This document shows, in pieces, positions 48,037 through 62,405 of a stretch of DNA of 64,000 nucleotides. This DNA comes from Phialocephala subalpina (taxonomy: Eukaryota; Ascomycota; Leotiomycetes; Helotiales; Mollisiaceae): NCBI GenBank assembly GCA_900073065.1, contig FJOG01000001.1, positions 274,384 through 338,383 on the forward strand, written 5' to 3'. Position 1 is the stretch's first letter, and each line of letters starts with the position of its first letter. Position numbers and translations under genes: made by a program. The notes beneath the pieces were generated by a model. That model was not told the DNA's origin and did not search any database. It worked only from the letters and a program-made list of their open reading frames with translations.

Positions 48037-51000
48037 CTAATACTCATGCCTCTTACTCCTGTATTCCGCCCCCTTCTCCTTCCTCCTCTCCCTCTTCCTC
48101 TCCCCCTTCCTCCTTTTAACCTCTCCATACCGTTCAGGCTCCTTAACCGCCTCAATCTTCCTCTTACTATTCCTCTTCAGCCTCCTCTCCTTCACTCCCT
48201 CCCTCACTTTAAGTAAAGCTTCCGTATAAGTAGCCGTCCCCATCTTCTTTTTCAATCCCTCCATGATCTCTTCACTGCTGCTTTTCAACGCCTCATACCC
48301 AGTGCGGAAGTCTTCGTCTGTGGAAAATGGTGCTGGGATAGAAGGATCGGTCAAGTTGTGGAGGGGGAGGAGTATGGTTTGAAGACAGGGTGTCAGGGAT
48401 GCGGGTTCGAGTTTTGACGCTAAGAGGGAGACGAGTTGTAACGCCGCGGATTTGGGGATTAACATTGGCGCCCTCGGCGGTGGTGTGATTTCTCTCCTGA
48501 GAATAAAGCTCAGTCGTCCAAACAAATATTCCAACGCGGTCCTCTCATCTTTCTCCTCATCCTCATCCTCTTCATCTTCATCTTCTCCATCTAACTCCAT
48601 ATCTTGAGTAGACTTCCATTTCAGATCAGTAGATCCAGCAACTCGTCCTAAGAAAACGAGATTCTTAACAACTTCGTCAGCGAGCGGTTGTAACAGGTTC
48701 GGAGTCTTAAAAATATGCGCAACGCGACGAATCAGGTCTGTGATATCTACTCCTTTCAGTTTCAACCCATGCGATCCCTTCAGTGGGAGGTTCTCCAGCC
48801 CAGATTCTGCGTTGGCTCGTGCGAAGTCGGTGAAATACGCGCTGGTGATTTTCGCAGCAGATAATTTGACCCAGGCATTTGGGAACGAAAGACCAGCCCG
48901 TATCGCGGTCCAGAAAGCTTTATTTTTCGACGAGAGGAGGACTTCGGGGAAATTTTGAACGAGGATCAAAGCTAGTTCTAGAGCGCCGTAGATTTGTTGC
49001 CAGTCTGAATCTGGATCCTGGGCTGTTTGGAGGATTTCGGAGATTCGTTCAAGGAGCATCGACACATCGCTGTCGTCTGTTGTCTGGCTTTCGTAGTAGA
49101 AGCCGTAGGTTTGGAGGGTGATGTATACTACGTTTGGTTTCGGACTGTTGACCCAGGAGCGGAGACTGGTTAGGAAGTTGGTGGTGCGTTCTCTGTCGGC
49201 TTTTTTGAAGATGGACTTAATTACTTCTCCGGCTGAGAGGCGGCATTTCTCGCTTTCGTCGGCGAGGGTGAAGATCAAGGGGAGGAAGCATCTGCGGGCT
49301 ACCTCTTGGACGTAGTCGTCGGATGACTTAGACAGGAGGAGATGAATGACCTCGAGAATTGATAGTCTTCCACCTTCTCGTTCGTACGTCAAGTTGGCGG
49401 TGATGAAGTCCAGCTGCTTCGACCATCGCTTCTTCGTCTGAGGATAGTCTCGCAAGAATTGGAAGTATGCGCCACGAGCCAAATCCCGAGTGTCCTTGTC
49501 GTCGTTCGTGACCATTACCGTGCCGACATAGTCGAGAGTATCGTACACCACCGCTGTCTCGACCTTGGAATCCAGTACAGCTCGCAAAAAGTTGAAGGTC
49601 ACGTGTCGACGCTCAGGCTCCGTGATATCGTCCTTAAGCCTGGTCAACAGCTCGTCTACTGCCGTTTCTTTGACTAGGACATCCTGACGGTCACGAAGGA
49701 TCACTGAGATGAGTTTCAGTGCAGCCTGGGAAATGTCTGACGCTGTTGACGAGTTTGCTGAAATAGCTCTCCTAGCCTCTGCCGCTGCGATTCGGTAGAG
49801 ATCTGTTCCCTCAGTCGAGTTCTTCAGAGGCACTTTGACGAGTGTGACCAGCAGACGGAAAGCCGCCACCTTCACCTCATCCTCCGCCTGCACCACGGCA
49901 TCTCCAAGAATAGGGATGAAACCAGCGATGTTGTTTCCAGTCCTCAAGCTGTCATACTTCTTGAGTACCGATCGCAGGACATCGAAGGCGAATCGAACAA
50001 GTTTGTGCGTGTAGATAGAAGTCCCTCCACGCTCGCCTGCCCTCTTGGCACCCTTTTGCAAGAGATACTTCTTGAGCTTTCGATCTACTGGTGCTGCTTC
50101 CTTGGGCTTTTTACCATTATGGACATCCTGGATGACCTCATAGCAGAAAATAAGACTGTCGCGACTATCTGCTGCGGAATTTCTGAGTAGACCATTGGCG
50201 ATTCTATTGAGAAGCTCGTCAATCTTGCGGACCATCTTCAGATTTAGCTTCTCCTTCAGCAAGAGTCGGATGGGTTTGACAAGATCTGTGAGGCGGCTCA
50301 AAGTTGCAGTCCGGGCGACGAGTTCCATCGAGTCGTAGCTTTTGCTGCTCTTGACTTCCTTCATCTTGCTCGTGTATTCTTCCGCATCCTTTTCTTGCCC
50401 AGCAGCGCCGAAGATATCATCCATGATGATCGAAACGATGGATGGGAGACAGTAATCAAGATCTCCAGGAGCGTATTCAGGTATGCAGGCAACGAGGATT
50501 GAATGCATAGTATACGAGAGGACATGGATTTGCGATCCGGTTGCCAAGGCACTTCGAAGTTCCTTGAGCACGAATCCGAAGGTAGACGGTCCTAGAAGAA
50601 CGCATATCTTTACCAACGTATCCCGTGTCATGTCTCGAGAAGTCTGAGCTTTACTTCGAAGAATGTGGCAAACATCGGTCAAGACAGCGGGAAGGCGTTC
50701 TCTGAGTTTTTCTTCAGGAAGCAATTTCAAAAGTCGCACCACAATGACTGCGACCGGGACTCGAAGACTAACAGTCGACTCATCTTTGTCGTGCAAATAT
50801 GCCGTCAATGGTGGGATGATGTTTGAGCAAAGGTCATCTCCGAGCTTTTGCTGGGATGGTATGGTAGCTGCCAAAGTGCTTCGTGTCTTGTTTGGCTTAT
50901 CGGCGTCCATGGCTTCCTCTTCCACGAGGTTCTCAGAAACGCAATCAGCCAGGGAATCAATGATCTTGCCAAGTAATCGAATAATTTGCTTCTCAAGCTC

Positions 51001-54000
51001 TGGCTTTGAACTGATGTAGCCAATGAAACGTCTCAGCAGTGCACGGTATTGTGGCCACTCCAAGGACTTCGCCAAGACGGCAACAGCCGTTGTAGCTTCG
51101 GCCGCGAGGTTATGTGCATCACTACTGCCTTCCTCTCGATCGAAGATGAAATGTTCGATGACTGGAATGAAGAATTGGCTGATGTTCTTTGCGTTGAGTT
51201 CGCCTCTTTCCGCTGCAGCAGAGACTTGTCCCAAGGCACTCGAACGGCGTCCGACTCCAACAGCTAAGATATTGTTGAAGAAGGAAGATTCGAGCTCGTC
51301 ATCTCCTGCCAGCAAGCTGTGCATATCGCTGACATCGGTCCAGTCGGGGAACAATCGGACAAGGCTGCTCATGACTTTCAGGTACTCTCGTCGAACAACC
51401 TCAGAAGGCTCCCGAGCACCAGCAAACAGAGCTGGGATCAGAATTGTAGACAGCATATTCAAGAAAGCAGCTTTCTCGGCATCATCTTCTGCCTCCGCCG
51501 CGCTTTTCAAAAAAGTGCAGATACCATCAGATGAGTGGGAGGACAAGATTGCGAATTCCTCATCGTGTCGAATGTAGTATAGCATATTGTACAGAAGTGG
51601 TGTCCATTGTCGTGCAGTGAAAGAGGGGGTTCGAGGAGCTTCGATGATGCTAAAGGCATTGCGACGACGATCATAGTCAGGCTCATCAAGGCGACCCTCG
51701 ACGAATGAATTGAGATCGACGCAAAGTTGAGCAACATCTTTGAGGATCGGATCCTGTTCTGAGTAAACCAACAAGACTCGTGATAGCACCTCGCGAGACG
51801 TACGATCCTTGAAGAACCCGAACAGCGACGTGATCGTATGGTAAACTTTATCCTTCAGCTCGTGGTCTTTGTGCAGCTCATAGAGCGGAACGAAATTCTC
51901 CAGCACAAGTAACAAGCCACTTTTGGTTTTCGGGCTGACCCGTCGAGTAGGCTGATCGAGGAGGAAGATAGATACCTCAACCAAATTCTTCGCCTGCGTG
52001 GAAGTAGTCACAAATGGTGCCAACTCGGATACTGTTCCAACGCAAGATTCGAGCAAATTTTTACTTGGGTCGCCTCGAAGAACACCGCCAATATGTATCA
52101 AGAAGTGGTCCATGTTCGGGGTGAGCAGCTCGTCGCGTACCCTGTCACTGGTTGGATTTTCGGCACTTTCTTGGCAGAGCTTGACGACGTTCTTCAGAAT
52201 GCTCAGGGCGAACAATTTGACCTCATCCTTTGACTTGGGCGGAGTCAGACATTCTGCCACCTTTGCCAGAATTTGGTCGTTGACTCCGAGAAAGAGTACA
52301 AGCTTGGCTGAAGCCGACCAGGCTGAAAATAGGCGCAAGACGGCTGAGACTCCTTGAGCAGTCTCTATAGGGAGGTTTGTGAGACGCGGCGAGATGATCT
52401 CCTTATCGATGACCTTGATGTATGGCATCCACTCAAAATCCGGAGTATTTATGAATAGAAGATTGAGACATTTCAAACCAGTCTGACGAACGACCTTGAG
52501 TAGAGATGTCTGGTTGTTTTGAGGAGTCTCCACATCGATCTCCTCCGCTTCATCTTGAAGATGGCGGCACGCAAAGATTGTGCAATACAGCACTGCGTCC
52601 ACAAGCTTCTGAGCATACGGAATAGCTTTGGTGGCGAGCTCTTTAAGCATACCCTCCATCATATGGATGAAGCCGACCTGCTTTCTCACGCTTAGAATCT
52701 CTCGATCAAGGACAGCTTCTTGAAATTGACCATTATCGATGACCTTCGCGTCTTGCAGCTCGCCGAGAGCGATATCGAGGAACGTTCCCATATCCGTAAC
52801 GCTGAGACTTCGGAGGATCGTGAGTCTGCGGGCCTCCATACCCTGTCTACCGCTAGCTGCACCCTTCCGAGAAATTGATCGGCCATAGAGAAGTCGGAGC
52901 AGCAATGGCATGAGAGCATCGCGATGTTCCGGTTGGATAAGAGTTTGACCCTGTAGTAATATGGCGATCTCGTCCTTAAATCGAGCCTCATCAAGGAGAT
53001 TCATGAGGTTCTCCTCGTATGGCTTAATGCTAGGGTCCTTCCTAGTGAAAAGAGCCTTGACAGCAGACTTCTGTATTTCAATGTCGCCATTGGCTACCAA
53101 AGCAAGCAATGCAGTATGGACCTCGTCTGCTTTGTACAAGGATTTGGGATTCGTAAATTGGGCAAATATGTCGAGCTGAGCTTTCTGGTCTTTTCTGGTC
53201 CAGTCACTGAGCGTCGCATCCTCATCTTCCGATGCCAAGCCATTCTCATCTTGCTTGCCGGCCCATGAGAGGAACATTGGCACGAATGAACGCGATCTTT
53301 TTCCAGCGGCAGTCGGGACGGCAGACAGAACGCGCAATGCTTGAGCTCGCGCAGACGATGGCTTTGCTGCAACTAAGTCTTGAGCCTCTGCGAATTTCTT
53401 GAGCATTGTGTCTCGGGCTCCAAGGACTCCGGATTCAGACTCTTTCGCAACTTGTTCCAATCGCATCATGTTAGAGCACTCAAAATCTGTCAAGCCATTG
53501 CTTGAGTTTTGCTCGACGCTCGTACCAGCGCCATCCCACGCGACGGAGGAAGTCTCGAGCCACTCAAATGCAATCTTCCCCACGATTTCTTCTCCTTCTT
53601 TCGACTCAGCAATCTGCTTCAGCGAAGAAGTAGCATCGTCCCAAATTTGTGCAAACTTGACCGTAAGCATACCGAAGCAAAAAGCAGCAATTGCGTCCTT
53701 TAGCCATGGCGCCGAGTCCTGCGAGGGGAACAGCGTTGCCAATTTGCGGATGTGCATAGATGCAGATCGCGCAGTCTGTAAGTCCAATGGAGTCTGTTCG
53801 ACCATCAGCATGACCGTGAGGGCTTCAGACTTGGAGCAGCGGTCAGCGGTATAGATATAATCCAATAGGCGCAATGAAAGCATTCTCAACTCATGCGAAG
53901 ACGTGGACAGATTTGACACCAGTGAAGTGACCAGCAGATCGGAATCAGCATCAGATCCCGACTCTTTGGATGGCGATTCTCCCTTCTGTGTAGGTGAAGC

Positions 54001-55977
54001 TTTCAGGCTGGTTTCATAGCCTAGAAAAGCCTCCAAGAAGTTTGGTAAACGAGCATATCGTGGAGCAGCTGCTCTTAGGAGAGGTTCGAGAGCTCTGTCA
54101 ATTTCGCCCGCTGCCTTGCTCATCCTGGAAAATGCGCTGAAACCCCGACCAACGATGAAGTTTGCCTCTTCTTGAGCGAGTGAGGAAGAAGGGCGTAGAG
54201 CAAGTTTCAGCTTGCGCAAGAGAATCTCGGCAATCCTGGCATTGGTCGACGGATGCACTACAGTGCTGTCAAGGACTTCAAGGAGGGCATTGTATTTTGG
54301 AAGACACCGATCGTGCCATGTGGCTGGACTTCGATCATATGGAGAAGATTGTTCAGGGAATGGGGAGACTTCCAGCCTCTCAAACTTGCTGACAATCTGG
54401 TCTTGCCATGATTGGGGTAGTGAAAATCCATCTTTGCTATATCTACTTGGAAGGACTCCAGTAGATACCATTTTTGGTAACAGCACCGACAAAGTATCGC
54501 CATTATCAGCGTCTGACCAATGTGCCACGACAAATCTAATGAATCATTAGCGGGTAGCCAATTTCCAGGATGTAGTAGCTGACCTCCGAAAATATGGTAA
54601 GGCTACGCTCTGAAAGCGTTCCGGCTCTCCTTCAGACAGAAATGAGCAGAACGTCAGAAACCATGGTGCTAGCGGATCCTTGGTCAAAGCCTCCATGAAG
54701 GGGGACACAAAAGTGATCAGGGTATCCATTGGTGCATATTGTATCATGATAGCGGCGCTGACTATTACTGATTGCCAAATGTTTATTTCTTCGGCCTTCG
54801 CAGCAATAATTTTCGAGTTTGTCGATAACAAACAAAGGATGCGTGCCATATTTTGGAGCAGGGCAGGCCAATCACTCACCCGACTGCCTTTCCTTACTCC
54901 TGCAATAATGCCGAGTAGCTTCGCAGAAAATAGTGAACACTGTAGTTTTGGCTCGACAGGCGACTCTTTTGATGAGTCGATAATAACAGAGACATGCGTC
55001 AGTACAACGTTCTGGACGTCTTTGAAGGCATCCGAGCTGGTGTGGTGTATGATGCTGGTGAGGACACCGCATATGACATCTGTCCATGGTGAGGATTCCT
55101 TCGAGGCCATATCTACATCTGCCAGGGTATCCACAAGACACTGGAATATAGCAGGCCCAGAGGTGTGAACCGTCAACCCATTTCCCTTCATTGCTTCCGC
55201 GAACAATGTCATGATCCCATGGTAGTAAAGTCCAAATTCTTTTGTTTCTCGAATACTCTCAAGGTCTTCTTTTGCATGTGCTACAATTAAAGGCAGTGAC
55301 TTTTCCCTATGGGCAGGAGCGGCCGCCTTCTTGACAAGAAAGCTCATGGCTTCTGCAGCAAAACGTGCAATATGTGGTCTTTGATGATGTTTCCCAAGAA
55401 GCGGAGCCATTAGATCATATGTCGGTCTGAGATCAGGTACCAATAGCTTCGAGAGGTATTTGAACAGGAAGGCCAGACATGTAAAGCTCCATTCAATAAC
55501 TTCGACATCCTGAGGGGTGCCAGCGATTGAGGTAACTATCTCCAAAGTTTTGGGGTAATGCTTCTCAAATCGTGCTCCCAAATCGTGGGCAAAGTCGGTT
55601 ATCAACTCCAGTAGCGGCTCTAGAGATGACTTTTCCCTCTTCTCCATGTATGCGACGAATGTATCCATAATCTTGTCCTCGAAATGTATAATCTGGGGCA
55701 GGCTGTCGCACATCTGCGAGATGTCGCGGGCGAAAGTGGCGAACGTATCTGACATATTGAGGTCCAGCCATTTTTCCAGACCAGCTTTGAGGTAGGAGGT
55801 AGAGGTAGAGAGGTCTTCGGCGTCGATATCATGGCGGCGAACCCTTCGGATGGGGTCCAGAGCGCTGAGCTTCGATATTTTCGTTGTAAAGGATTCCCAT
55901 CGGTGATTCTTTTGATGTGCAGTCCCTTTCTTGACATTGCGCGTTTTCACAATCCTCCCAGAGTTATTGACCGGCAT
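48037..55977 (-). CDS. UTP20: U3 snoRNP-associated protein Utp20
   Basis: Exons 54584-55977 and 48037-54535, with a 48-bp intron (GTCAGC...CATTAG, branch GCTAAT), give 2630 residues in phase. This is close to the size of fungal Utp20 (about 2500-2650). The start is MPVNNSGRIVKTRNVKKGT, with basic residues. The body is alpha-helical HEAT-like repeats throughout, and the early DRIM-like region is present. The C-terminus has an acidic run (DGEDEDEEDEDEEKDE) and a very basic tail (RRKGERKRERRKEKG) suited to nucleolar location. Utp20 is a scaffold of the small-subunit processome, needed for 18S rRNA maturation. It is divergent from the CwfJ-like gene with 237 bp between starts. Confidence 0.93.
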
Positions 55978-56214
55978 TGCGAAAGGATTGAGAGCTTCGA
56001 GGCTCGTGTCGTGGGGTGAAGAAGGTATTCGCAAAAATATTTGGAGAGATTTCTCTATACCGCCCAGCAGAATCGACAAACCCAGTCTAGCACCACGCTA
56101 AGATAGAGCTTATCGAAAAGCTCGTCGTCGCGGTTCGTCGCGTTTACAAAAGAACTTCTTTTCCAGAGCTTGCTTCTTTCTTTGTACACTACTAATCCTC
56201 CATCATGGCGTCGA

Positions 56215-57979
56215 AGTTGTAAGTAATGATATCCCTTAATACTATTACAAGCTTCCATCATTGATTGATCAGCTTGAGAACAGATACTAACAGCTTCGAA
56301 CAGAATTGTCCTAGGCGCTGTCAATGGGCAATTGAAGTCAGCCTTCACCAAGCTTTCAACTTTGCACACCAAGAACAGCTTCTCTTTCGCCATTGTCGTG
56401 GGAAATTTGTTTGCAGAAGATGACGATGCAGTATCCGAGCTCCTCGCAGGCAGCATCGCAGTCCCACTACCTACGTACTTCACTGTCGGGACGAGTCCTT
56501 TACCTGCACGGATCAATGAGAAGATCAAGAAAGATGAGGAGGTGAGCGGCTCAGACTCATATATAGCAGGCAATCTTGGCTGATACATATAAGCAGATCT
56601 GCCCGAACCTCCATTTCCTCGGCAAACGAAGCACCACAAAGACCTCCGAAGGCGTCAGGATTGTAGCGCTGGGTGGACAACTTGATGAGACAATTGTTGG
56701 AGGGACTTCGCAGGAACAACACCTACCATTTCATACTATCGGGGATGCAAAGGCTCTTCATGGTGCAAACACAACCGACATACTCCTTACAACATCCTGG
56801 CCAGCTTCCATCCGAACTGGTTCCAAAGTTGTAATCCCAGTAGGCGCCACACTCCCTCCTAAAGGCCAAGAATATATCTCGGACCTCTGTGCTACCCTCA
56901 AGCCTCGATACCACTTCTCCGCCTCCCCAGATTTCTTCTATGAAAGAGAACCCTTCTTCCACGCTGCGACCAAGGATGCCCCTGACGTTCGACCATTTAC
57001 TCGCTTCATATCCCTGGCACCTTACGGCAACCCGATGAAGGCGAAGGCCATCTACGCATTCTCCCTCCAACATTCACCTGATTTCAGTGCACCATTTCCT
57101 GCCGGTACTACTTCGTCACCTTTTACCTCCAATTCGACTCCCAAGAAGAGAGCTGCGTTGGATCCGGAACCTTACTCTCGGTATGGTAACACTGATAGCT
57201 ACAGACCCAGACGCAACAAAGGCGCTCATGGTGGACGAAGACCTCCTCCAGGCCCTGGAGAGTGTTTCTTCTGCCTCTCGAATCCTACCCTAGCTACCCA
57301 CTTGATCTCTTCTATTGGAGACGACGCATACCTGACTATTGCGAAGGGACCTCTGACCACTGCTGATACGAACGCTGCCCTCGGCATCGACTTCCCTGCG
57401 CACGCTCTCATCATTCCTCTTACCCACTCACCCACACTTGCCGTAATCACCGAAGAGGACAACGCCAGGCAGAAGACATTTGCAGAGATGACCAAGTTTA
57501 GAGAGGCATTGCAGAAGATGGTTTCGAAGCGGAGCGATGGAAAGTTAGGAGCTGTCACGTACGAGATTAGCAAGGCTAGCGGTGTACACACCCACTGGCA
57601 ATTTGTCCCAATGCCCATCGAAACAATTCAGAAGGGCCTTGTCGAAGCTGCTTTCCGCGTCGAAGCTGAAAACTTGAAGTACCCAGACTTCGAAGTTCGG
57701 GATCCTGGTATTGGTCAAGACGATGGAGACTTCTTCCGAGTATGGGTTTGGACACCTCCAAGTGAGGCAGCTGCTGAAGGTACGACAAAGTGCTTGACTA
57801 TGGCTTTTGACGACTACTTGCGATTCTCCTTGCAGTTTGGTAGAATTGTCTTGGCGAAATTGTTGGGTCTCGAGAAGCGAATTCAGTGGAGAGACTGTGC
57901 GCAGACCGAGGATGAGGAGAAGAAAGATATTGAGGCATTCAAGGCGGCGTTTAAGGATTTTGATTTCACCCTCGAGTAG
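56215..57979 (+). CDS. DRN1: CwfJ family protein (Drn1/CWF19L1-like)
   Basis: Exons 56215-56228, 56304-56541 and 56597-57979 join in phase to 544 residues; the first exon holds only MASK and part of a Leu codon. The N-terminal 230 residues resemble the metallophosphoesterase-like region (IVLGAVNGQL, VVGNLFAED, VRIVALGGQLD). CwfJ domain 1 follows with GECFFCLSNP and the HIT-like GVHTHWQFVP (H-x-H-x-Q, about residue 415). CwfJ domain 2 ends the protein with FGRIVLAKLLGLEKRIQWRD. The family helps the lariat debranching enzyme and acts with the spliceosome. One zinc-like pair is visible in CFFC. No lesions. Confidence 0.9.
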
Positions 57980-59829
57980 GCGATAGCTGGATACCCCCAA
58001 AAGTTATCGCGATTGCATTTACGTGGAGTTACGGATTTGCCAGGCTTGCAGCATTGCAATGGTTCTGGATGGGCTGCAGGGTTGATCTATCGCGGCATTA
58101 CATGGCGGAACGATGCTGCACACGATCACCGGACATACTTGGCGTAATGACTCTCTCAGGCAAAGACTTTGCTCTGCATAATGAACATAACGCGTTGAAT
58201 CACTCTCACGAGCACCTGCATTTTCCGTGAATGATCTGCCAGATTATTTTGCCGGCGATTTGTCATCAATAACGAGTGTTGTACCAGTTGCTATTCATAA
58301 CTTGAAATTATTACCTTTAGGCTTCGTACGACCACCGCTGCAGCCATGATTGCAAATGGGACGGATGGACAACACGCCCCCTTTTCACTCGCTTATCATC
58401 GTAAGCGAGGCAGCAATCTTTCGACGTCTCAATGTCCCACAATCTCTGACAGATTCACATAGACAAAGATGTTAGAGCATGACAGAATGAATGGTGTCTT
58501 TCTCAGCAGTGTTTGAATATCATGCATTGTTTGGCAGCTATGTGCGGTTTTGTGAACCTACACTACCAGAAAGATTGACCCCATCCTTCGTTCCCACTTC
58601 AACTTCAGTTTATGCACCAACACGAAAATGGCGGTCGGCGTCGTCGAGCCATCATCAGTAAAACCAATCAAAAGGGTGACTTGGAGGTCCAAAAGGCTGC
58701 CATCGCGACTCTAAAGCCTAGTAAGGAGGACGGTGAAGTGGCTGAAGCTGCTGAAGGTACTGTAGTTCCGAAAGTTGCAGTCCATGTTCGAGTTGATGTT
58801 GAACTTGTCGAAGTGGCTGGACGTGTACAGGAGCGTTTTGGATTCGCATTCAAAAACCTACAGCAGTGTAATTTCGTGGATTATTCGGCTTAAACTCGTG
58901 GGCCCCAAGGTTCATGACCCGAGCCACTGTATGCCAATCATTGTGCACGCCGGGCGAATCAATGAATGCAGGGCCATATCATGGAGATCATTCCATGGGC
59001 AGCCAGGCATGCTGATTTCGTAGCTTGGTCGGGGTTATGTGATGTTTCTTGATAAAGGTTGACTTCTCGAGTGCGTCGTTGGGTTACTGATGCGTGTGGT
59101 AAATGATATTGCCGAGATTTCGTGTGAAGATCGAGGGGATAGATTGCAAAATTCGAGAAAACGCTGGCTGTTTTATAGATATGAGCTTGTTGTTGAGTAA
59201 TTCCGCACTCTGGAAACTTGAATCACTGCAGTACTCTACACGTTTCGTCATCTTTCTAATACAATGCAAACAGAATATTCGTCGACTTGCGTGCTAGTCT
59301 TGGAAGGAATGACTTATACTACACACTTCTTGAAGGTTCTATCCATCATGATCCATATCTGAAGTACAATCAGTCCCTACGGCACATGTTGATGCCTCAA
59401 AGCCTTCTCAAACGTTCAAGGATAATTTGCAACTAGCACAGTAACTAGTATCGGGGGCTTACTACCTTTAATTGAGCCAGAAATTTCTTGCACTCGAGAC
59501 AATACCTGCAGATTTCGAACAGGTGTCATGCATTACTACCATAAAACCGTATGCCAGGCATCTTCAGCATCTAAATGCCCCAAGTTCCCTGGCAGATTCC
59601 AACAGAACGAAAGACTAAATTACGGCATGACTAAAGCCCCGTTACAGTTTGGGGTCTTGTAAGGCTTGTTCGATCCTACTGGATGCCGTCACAACACAAG
59701 ACATAGAATTACAGCAATATTGAAATTTGGAATTGCAAGCTGTTTTCCAATAACTTGTATTGAGAACCATCGTTCCTTTGCATCAGAGACAATACTTGCA
59801 TGTTTGAGCAACGCATCTTGGGAAATGAT
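57980..59829. other. Long intergenic stretch without a supported gene
   Basis: A 93-codon plus frame at 58612-58893 is Glu/Val/Arg-rich and could be an unrecognised small gene, but it overlaps another short frame starting at 58627 and neither has motifs. The rest, about 1.6 kb, has no coding signal, no tRNA and no obvious repeats. Confidence 0.35.
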
Positions 59830-61685
59830 CTAATTTTTGAACATTCTTGCTGCCGTCATGGCTATCATAGCTACATAGACGCCTTTCCAGAACCCCAATT
59901 GACGAGCTGAGGCGGTGGCTTTCTCATGTTTCGGATGGCTGGCCTCCCAAGTACTCATGAACTGAACGATCTTGTTTTCGTGGCCGGCTCCGGCAACAAT
60001 AGTGAGACCATATGCACGACCATTGAAATCGTCTGAGTATCCCAAAAGCACATTGGCGTGTGGGTAGCCTGCAGCGGCGGACATCCAACCGACACGCCAG
60101 TCCAGAAGACTGACAACGAGGTCCACGTCGAAATTCGCAAATATACTGTCAAACCCATTGCCCCTAGCCGCTGTACGAATGAAGATCTTCGCCTTCTCGT
60201 AGCCCTCATCACTTATATGGTTGCCGATTGCGTCTTCAAGCTGTCCTTGGTCGTTGTGAAATTCTGATAACAAAGTCAGTGAAGGTCAGCTTGACACGAG
60301 TGAATTTTTACCTTCAGGCAACTCATTCTCGTGATTCTGCTTATTGTATTCAACGAGTACTTCCACAGATCTGATGGGGGATCAATACAACCCTCGAGAA
60401 ATCTGGCAATATTTTGTTGAAAATCATGATCCCAAACTTCCTCGAGCGCATCTCGTCCGTTGATCTCCAACGCCTGGTACAGAATGAGCTTCACATCTCT
60501 CACAACTTTGGCACCTGATTGCTCGATCCGGTCGCTTGCAGCAACGATGTCAGACTCCTACACCATGATCAATTGAGGAATTCTCCTTACGATGGAAGTC
60601 TTACTTGTTTCTCCACAAGTTCTGGGACGAAAGTTGTTGCGATAGGGCTAGAAGGCTAGTCATTCTGATCTAGGAAGGAGATCTTTTGCCCTTTCCAGGA
60701 CCTAACTAGATCACTTGTGAAATCCCACATCATGAGAATGCTAAGCAAGATGGGAAGGTCTTCTGGAGTCTTTGCAATTGGCCCCACGCTGTCGCTGAAA
60801 GCGCTGTAGGGGATGTGCCTTCCGTGATGATACCGCCAACTGTGGCCTTTATTGCGTAGAGTGATGCTCGTCCAGCAGGTTGACTGATTGATCCATCTGT
60901 TTCGGTTCCCAATGTTAGCGGAGCGAAGCCGGCAGCTACTCCGGCGGCACTTCCGGATGGAGATCCGCAAGGGTTCTGCCTGCCTTCATTAGCATAGCTC
61001 CGCAAGCTCTTTAAATTGCATTCAACTCACACTGTGGTCTAGGATTTTGTCACCTTTCACATAGCCCCCAATAACATAAGGTGTCTGAATCTAGCCTTCA
61101 ACTGCGGACCAACCGCCTGGCAGCAAGTAAGCTTTCTTTTCAGCCCATTCCTGCACCGAAGTTATAGACCAAGAAAGCAAAAGCTTCGTGTTCCATGGCA
61201 TGTACAGATAGGATTATCTTCCTAATGATAATAATTCTAACCTCTAGAATAGTGATGACAATGTCTGCGTTCCGCTTCACCTTCCAAAGCACACTTAGAA
61301 AAGATACCACGTATGGCATCGATGCCCAAAGCAGCTTCTGTCATTATGTTATCTTTAACATGGGTATACCGTGGAAGGTTCTTCGAAGAGTTCCGGAACT
61401 TCGATCAGCATTCACCTTTGCAGCCTCTTCCAAGAATTTCAAAGCGCTTGCAGATATCACAACATTCAAGCGTAAGCCTTGATAGCTATGCCGACAAATT
61501 TGATGAAAATGATACAGTAGGAATCTGGACGTTGAAATTTGGCTGCTTGCAAGTATGCTCGACAGTTCCACCGCTGATGTGGTTAGAACGTCGAAAAATA
61601 TACCATCAGAGCCCAGCCCTGTTGCGATCACTTCTTCGTGGCGAATGGCTGTAGCGCCGTTAAAAGACCCCAATGAGCTCAACAA
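59830..61685 (-). pseudogene. Amidase (amidase-signature family), multiply disabled
   Basis: Minus-strand fragments retain the family order. The start has SAVELSSILASSQISTSRFL and HGIPML with the catalytic Lys in KDNIMTEAALG, but a one-base deletion near 61355 breaks the frame there. The next piece, KKAYLLPGGWSAVEG, stops at TAG (61091-61093) where Gln is expected and continues IQTPYVIGGYVKGDKILDHS to a GTGAGT donor. The signature GSPSGSAAGVAAGF and TLGTETDGSI (Ser nucleophile region) follows. A second frameshift near 60815 separates EGTSPTA from FSDSVGPIAKTPEDL. The last exon carries AAAGYPHANVLLGY. At least three lesions make it a clear pseudogene. Such enzymes hydrolyse amides or act in secondary metabolism. 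Confidence 0.85.
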
Positions 61686-62405
61686 GCAAGCTCAGAAGCG
61701 AAACCCATAAAAATCAGCATTGGAAAGAAGCATATCGAAGGTGAGGCAGGTGGCGACGAGGCTGCTTTCATGAGCACATCATCATTTTTATGAGAATCAC
61801 TTCTATGGGCATCACTTTCAGTCCTTCGCAATCATTGCTCTTGAAAATATTACTCAGGTCAACGAGTGATCAATGGAACTGAGACATGAGCTCTCCAATC
61901 ATCATCTATTCGGAAGCTGTATCTATCATGCATTTAAGCTGTGGACATTTTCTTCCATTTCATATATCGAGACGAGGCATCCCTTATTCGCTCGCTTCGC
62001 TGTAATTTATCAACGTACTATGCTTTTCTAGTTCTTTATTCTCCTTTAGGGAAGAAATATTCAGTTCTTTTATACTCAAGCTCTCGGTGTTGCGATCGAA
62101 GATGGAGAGGGGTGCGAAGAGGACGAAGACAAAACCAAAGGGTTGGATCAGAGTGCTGGGATGTGGGTGGACGATGGCGTTTCTAGTGTGGTCGACGCTT
62201 GCTTGAATATATCCTGGCTTGAAGCATGCAGTGAGTGAGTGGTCCAACGGCGCAGCTGTTGCCATTCAGTGTGGTGAGATGGGTTCTTAGAAAGTAATAA
62301 TCTTGGAATGGAATTATGACCTTTACCCCTGTCAACTTCCTGGCCTTGAATTGGGGATTGAACTTTGTTTGGTCGTCATCTCATTCATTATTATGATGTA
62401 TTCTG
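61686..62405. other. Intergenic, no gene recognised
   Basis: Contains short frames only. It separates the amidase relic (5' side) from the 3' end of the FG-GAP protein gene. Confidence 0.35.
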
